A stretch of 32,118 bases of DNA from an uncultured Mycoplasmatota bacterium (GTDB lineage Bacteria > Bacillota_I > Bacilli_A > RF39 > UBA660). Where the stretch lies: positions 1 to 32,118 of the forward strand of contig CAMVED010000010.1 in assembly GCA_947166445.1 (NCBI GenBank), given 5' to 3'. Under the pieces are notes generated by a model. The model did not search any database. It was not told where the DNA came from and was given only the letters and a program-made list of their open reading frames with translations. Shown in pieces: positions 29,116 to 32,118 of this stretch (position 1 is the first letter of the stretch; each line of letters opens with the position of its first letter). Position numbers and translations under genes: made by a program.

Positions 29116-31464
29116 ATGATTGCATTAAATGAAAAAATCGGAAATTTAACAGTAGTTAAAAGAGATGGAAAGAAAACAAACTTCAGGGAAGAAAAAATTG
29201 CTATTGCAATAAAAAAAGGTTTTGAGTCAATAGAAAACTCTTCATATACAGATAAAGATATTACAAAAGTATATGAAAAAGTTTTAAAAGAAATAGAAAA
29301 AAGATATATAGATGCTAAATCTATTAAAATAGAAGGTATTCAAGATTTAATTGAAGAGGTTCTTCAAAAATATGAATACATGGATGTTTATGAAAATTTT
29401 TCAAATTATAGAAATTTAAGAACTAAATCAAGAGAAGTGTTTAAAACAAAAGAACACAAATTCTTAAAGTCAATTGAAAGTTTAGGAATGCAAGATGCTA
29501 AAGATGTTGATGCTAAAAGAGAAAATGCTAATGTTGATGGCGATACTGCTATGGGTACTATGCTTCAATTTGGTAGTACATTAACTAAGGAATTTGCCAA
29601 AAGTTATTTAATGAAAAATAAATTTGCAGAAGCTCATGACAGTGGCGCTATTCATATTCACGATATGGATTTTATGCCAATGGGTACAACTACTTGTTGC
29701 CAAATTGATTTAAATGAACTATTTAAAGGTGGATTTTCAACTGGACATGGATTTTTAAGAACTCCAAATAGTATAATGTCATATGCTGCTCTTGCTGCTA
29801 TAGCTATTCAAGCAAATCAAAATGATCAACATGGAGGTCAATCTATACCTGCATTTGATTACTATATGGCTCCTGGAGTTGTTAAATCTTACAAAAAGAA
29901 TTTAAAAAATATTATAAAAGATTATTTAGATCTTGAAGGTTTTTCACATTTTATTAAAGTAAATAAAATAGAAAAAGAAATTGATAAAGCTGCTACTATT
30001 GATTTTGATATCAGTATTCTTGATCAGTATGCTAAAGAAGAAGAAAGAATTTTAAAAATATTTAGACTTGCTAATAAAAAAGCTATTGAAAAGACTGACA
30101 AAGAAACTTATCAAGCTATGGAAAGCTTTATTCATAATTTAAATACAATGCATTCTAGAGCAGGTGCACAAGTACCATTTTCTTCAATTAATTTTGGTAC
30201 AGATACAAGTACTGAAGGAAGAATGGTTATTAAAAACTTCTTGCTTGCTACTGAAGCAGGCCTTGGAAAAGGTGAAACTCCAATTTTCCCAGTATCAATT
30301 TTTAAAGTAAAAGAAGGAGTAAACTATAATGAAAAAGATTCAAATTATGATTTATTTCAATTAGCATGCAAGGTATCTGCTAAAAGATTATTTCCTAACT
30401 TCTCATTCTTAGATGCTCCATTTAACAAAATGTTCTATAAAAAAGGTGATTTCAGAACAGAAGTTGGATATATGGGATGTCGTACTAGAGTAATGGCTAA
30501 TGTAGTAGATGAAGCAAAGGCAATTACTCCTGGAAGAGGAAATCTTTCATTTACATCAATTAATTTAGTAAGGCTTGGCATTAAACATGGAATACTTAAT
30601 AATGATAAAACTGATTGGGATGGTTTCTACAAAGAACTTGCTGAAATGATGGATTTAGTAAAAGATCAATTACTTGAAAGATTTGAAATTCAATGTAAAA
30701 GAAAAGTATATAATTTTCCATTCTTGTTAGGTCAAGGAATCTGGATTGATTCTAAAAACTTAAAAAACACTTCTAATATTAGAAATATATTAAAACATGG
30801 AACACTAAGTATTGGATTCATAGGACTTGCTGAAACATTGAAAGCATTAATTGGAGAACATCATGGAGAAAGTGAAAAAGCTTGGAAAAAAGGTTATGAA
30901 ATCATTAAATTTATGCGAGACAGATGTGATAGCTATGCAAAAGAATATAAACTTAACTTTACGCTTTTGGCAACACCTGCAGAAGGATTATCTGGAAGAT
31001 TTACTGGAATTGATAGATCTATTTATGGAAAAATTAAAGGAGTTACTGATAGAGCATATTATACTAACTCATTCCATATTCCTGTATATTATAAAATAAC
31101 TATTGATAGGAAAATCAAAGCTGAAGCTCCATTCCATGCACTTACTAATGCTGGACATATCTCTTATATTGAGCTTGATGGAGATCCTACTACAAATGTA
31201 AAAGCATTTGAAAAAATAGTAAGACAAATGAAAGAACAAGGAATTGGTTATGGTGCTATTAACCACCCAGTTGATCGTGACCCAGTATGTGGATTTACCG
31301 GAGTAATTAATGATATGTGTCCAGGATGCGGAAGAACTGAGGCAGATGGTGTTAAATTTGAACGAATAAGAAGAATCACAGGTTATTTGGTAGGTACAGT
31401 AGATCGTTTCAATAATGGAAAACGTGCAGAAGAACACGATAGAGTAAAACACGGAAAAGCTTAA
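29116..31464 (+). CDS. nrdD: Anaerobic ribonucleoside-triphosphate reductase
   Basis: Class III ribonucleotide reductase, an oxygen-sensitive glycyl-radical enzyme that makes dNTPs in anaerobes. The 782-aa product has an N-terminal ATP-cone (KRDGKKTNFREEKIAIAI, about 14-100) for allosteric control, active-site region TTCCQIDL..LFKGGFSTGHG, NLNTMHSRAGAQVPFSSINFGTD and GYMGCRTRV, a C-terminal metal site (VCGFTGVINDMCPGCG) and the glycyl-radical segment RRITGYLVGTVDRF near the C-terminus. Three Cys are visible in the metal site, with Asp (RDPVCG) where many members have a fourth Cys. It starts after TAGGAGG. nrdG is one base downstream. Confidence 0.97.
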   Translation: MIALNEKIGNLTVVKRDGKKTNFREEKIAIAIKKGFESIENSSYTDKDITKVYEKVLKEIEKRYIDAKSIKIEGIQDLIEEVLQKYEYMDVYENFSNYRNLRTKSREVFKTKEHKFLKSIESLGMQDAKDVDAKRENANVDGDTAMGTMLQFGSTLTKEFAKSYLMKNKFAEAHDSGAIHIHDMDFMPMGTTTCCQIDLNELFKGGFSTGHGFLRTPNSIMSYAALAAIAIQANQNDQHGGQSIPAFDYYMAPGVVKSYKKNLKNIIKDYLDLEGFSHFIKVNKIEKEIDKAATIDFDISILDQYAKEEERILKIFRLANKKAIEKTDKETYQAMESFIHNLNTMHSRAGAQVPFSSINFGTDTSTEGRMVIKNFLLATEAGLGKGETPIFPVSIFKVKEGVNYNEKDSNYDLFQLACKVSAKRLFPNFSFLDAPFNKMFYKKGDFRTEVGYMGCRTRVMANVVDEAKAITPGRGNLSFTSINLVRLGIKHGILNNDKTDWDGFYKELAEMMDLVKDQLLERFEIQCKRKVYNFPFLLGQGIWIDSKNLKNTSNIRNILKHGTLSIGFIGLAETLKALIGEHHGESEKAWKKGYEIIKFMRDRCDSYAKEYKLNFTLLATPAEGLSGRFTGIDRSIYGKIKGVTDRAYYTNSFHIPVYYKITIDRKIKAEAPFHALTNAGHISYIELDGDPTTNVKAFEKIVRQMKEQGIGYGAINHPVDRDPVCGFTGVINDMCPGCGRTEADGVKFERIRRITGYLVGTVDRFNNGKRAEEHDRVKHGKA

Positions 31465-31465
31465 G

Positions 31466-31978
31466 ATGAAAATAAGATTAGCTACAAAAGAACTTTTAGT
31501 AGATAGTATTGTTGATGGAGAAGGTTTAAGATCAGTAATATGGACTCAAGGATGTTCTCACCACTGTAAAGGATGTCACAATCCTGAAACATGGGATTTC
31601 AATGCTGGTATTGAAGTAGATATAGAAGATGTAAAAAGAGAAATTGATAATTTATCTTTACAAGATGGTATAACTTTATCTGGAGGTGATCCTTTCTTTC
31701 AGGCAGAAGCTTGCACAGAAATAGCACAATATGCTAAAGGGAAAGGTTTAAATGTTTGGGCATATTCTGGATTTACATTTGAAAATCTTTTGAAAGTTGA
31801 TGACATGAGAGAATTATTAAAATATGTAGATGTTTTAGTAGATGGCCCATTTGAAATTAATAAAAAGAGTTTAACTCTTAGTTATAGAGGTTCTTCTAAT
31901 CAAAGAATAATAAATGTACCTAAATCTTTAAAAGATGGTAAAGTTCATCAAATAAAAAAATATGATAGAAAAAAATAA
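31466..31978 (+). CDS. nrdG: Anaerobic ribonucleotide reductase activating protein
   Basis: NrdG is the radical-SAM activase that installs the glycyl radical on NrdD using a 4Fe-4S cluster and S-adenosylmethionine. The 170-aa product has the cluster motif CSHHCKGC (CxxxCxxC) in WTQGCSHHCKGCHNPETW, the TLSGGDPF motif for SAM binding, and the family ending VDVLVDGPF...YRGSSNQRII. It starts one base after the nrdD stop without a good ribosome binding site, so translation is probably coupled to nrdD. A terminator overlaps the stop. Confidence 0.97.
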   Translation: MKIRLATKELLVDSIVDGEGLRSVIWTQGCSHHCKGCHNPETWDFNAGIEVDIEDVKREIDNLSLQDGITLSGGDPFFQAEACTEIAQYAKGKGLNVWAYSGFTFENLLKVDDMRELLKYVDVLVDGPFEINKKSLTLSYRGSSNQRIINVPKSLKDGKVHQIKKYDRKK

Positions 31979-32000
31979 AACTGGTGTAAACCAGTTTTTT
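31978..32000 (+). terminator. Terminator of nrdDG
   Basis: AAACTGGT/ACCAGTTT with a GTAA loop, followed by TTT. Confidence 0.85.
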
Positions 32001-32034
32001 GGTTCTAAAATAGTTCTAGTTTTTTTATATATTG

Positions 32035-32043
32035 TGTTATAAT
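32035..32043 (+). promoter_or_regulatory. Extended -10 promoter at the right edge
   Basis: TGTTATAAT, giving a leader of about 50 nt before the ATG at 32101. The AAGGAGG at 32081-32087 lies rather far (13 bases) from that ATG. Confidence 0.55.
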
Positions 32044-32100
32044 AAAATTACAGATAATAAAAGCTAGTCGTTTTAATAGAAGGAGGAGAGAGATAAAAAA

Positions 32101-32118
32101 ATGAAAAAAAATAACAGA
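32101..32118 (+). CDS. Start of an unidentified gene (truncated by window edge)
   Basis: Only six codons, MKKNNR, are visible. The promoter and a GGAGG-containing leader upstream support a real gene, but the product cannot be named. Confidence 0.45.

Noticed and set aside
1-32118. Use of genetic code 4 (TGA as Trp), as in some relatives of mycoplasmas
   Set aside because: All long genes are open under code 11 with Trp as TGG, and a TGA stop between cvpA and trx is followed by a proper ribosome binding site.
1-32118. CRISPR arrays, IS elements, integrases, rRNA genes, riboswitches
   Set aside because: No regularly spaced repeats, transposase or integrase motifs, rRNA sequences or T-box/riboswitch-like leaders were seen; leaders are short throughout.

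Overview
The window is AT-rich throughout, uses the standard bacterial code (every Trp codon I read is TGG, and one TGA serves as a stop), and carries Shine-Dalgarno sites of two kinds (AGGAGG and GGTGAT). Gene content points to an anaerobic, low-GC Gram-positive of the Bacillota, closest in flavour to Bacilli: era-yqzL-recO, ylbD-ylbE, ylbM/tmcAL, lipoproteins with classic lipoboxes, a class III (oxygen-sensitive) ribonucleotide reductase, pyruvate phosphate dikinase and an intact sporulation sigma factor SigK. It looks like chromosome of an endospore former or a recent descendant of one, possibly an uncultured gut lineage. I see no phage, IS element, CRISPR array or integrase.

Layout. 1-2.2 kb: 3' part of era, the tiny yqzL (absent from the ORF track), recO, rpmF, an elongator tRNA-Met and a DUF5661-like protein. 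2.2-4.6 kb: a TMEM43-like membrane protein, a zinc-ribbon multi-pass membrane protein and, on the minus strand, a 74-aa leader-like peptide. 4.7-8.8 kb: a COG2509-type FAD-dependent oxidoreductase, tex, ylbD and ylbE. 8.9-17.2 kb: an envelope block with two prepilin-like genes, a 1096-aa membrane-anchored protein carrying M23 peptidase, propeller-like, SpoIID and C39-like domains, two related anchored surface proteins, an NTF2-like lipoprotein, then divergent vanY-type and dacF-type D,D-carboxypeptidases. 17.2-19.1 kb (minus): tmcAL and sigK. 19.2-23.8 kb: an unknown gene, a third prepilin-like gene whose stop overlaps the mutL start, mutL, an SDR dehydrogenase, a small membrane protein that may be leaderless, and tspO (minus). 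23.9-32.1 kb: an exported unknown, ppdK, a Fic-domain protein, cvpA, a thioredoxin, nrdD-nrdG, and the first codons of another gene.

The most unusual locus is 8.9-15.1 kb. The 1096-aa protein joins on one polypeptide an intact LytM/M23 metallopeptidase (the SpoIIQ-type domain), a SpoIID-type lytic transglycosylase domain and a C39-like cysteine protease, behind a roughly 220-residue Asn-rich cytoplasmic tail. M23 and SpoIID activities are normally separate proteins in the engulfment machinery, and SigK lies a few kilobases away. A single-chain wall-remodelling machine is therefore an attractive hypothesis, but no experiment or database search supports it here.

Regulatory sequence is quite legible. 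Genes are separated by short intrinsic terminators, many promoters are extended -10 (TGnTATAAT), and at least twelve genes use GGTGAT placed 3-4 nt before the start codon. That rule revises several ORF-track starts and suggests an unusual ATA start for vanY. No gene-free stretch exceeds 300 bases; the longest, before nrdD, holds a terminator, a perfect 16-bp palindrome and a promoter.
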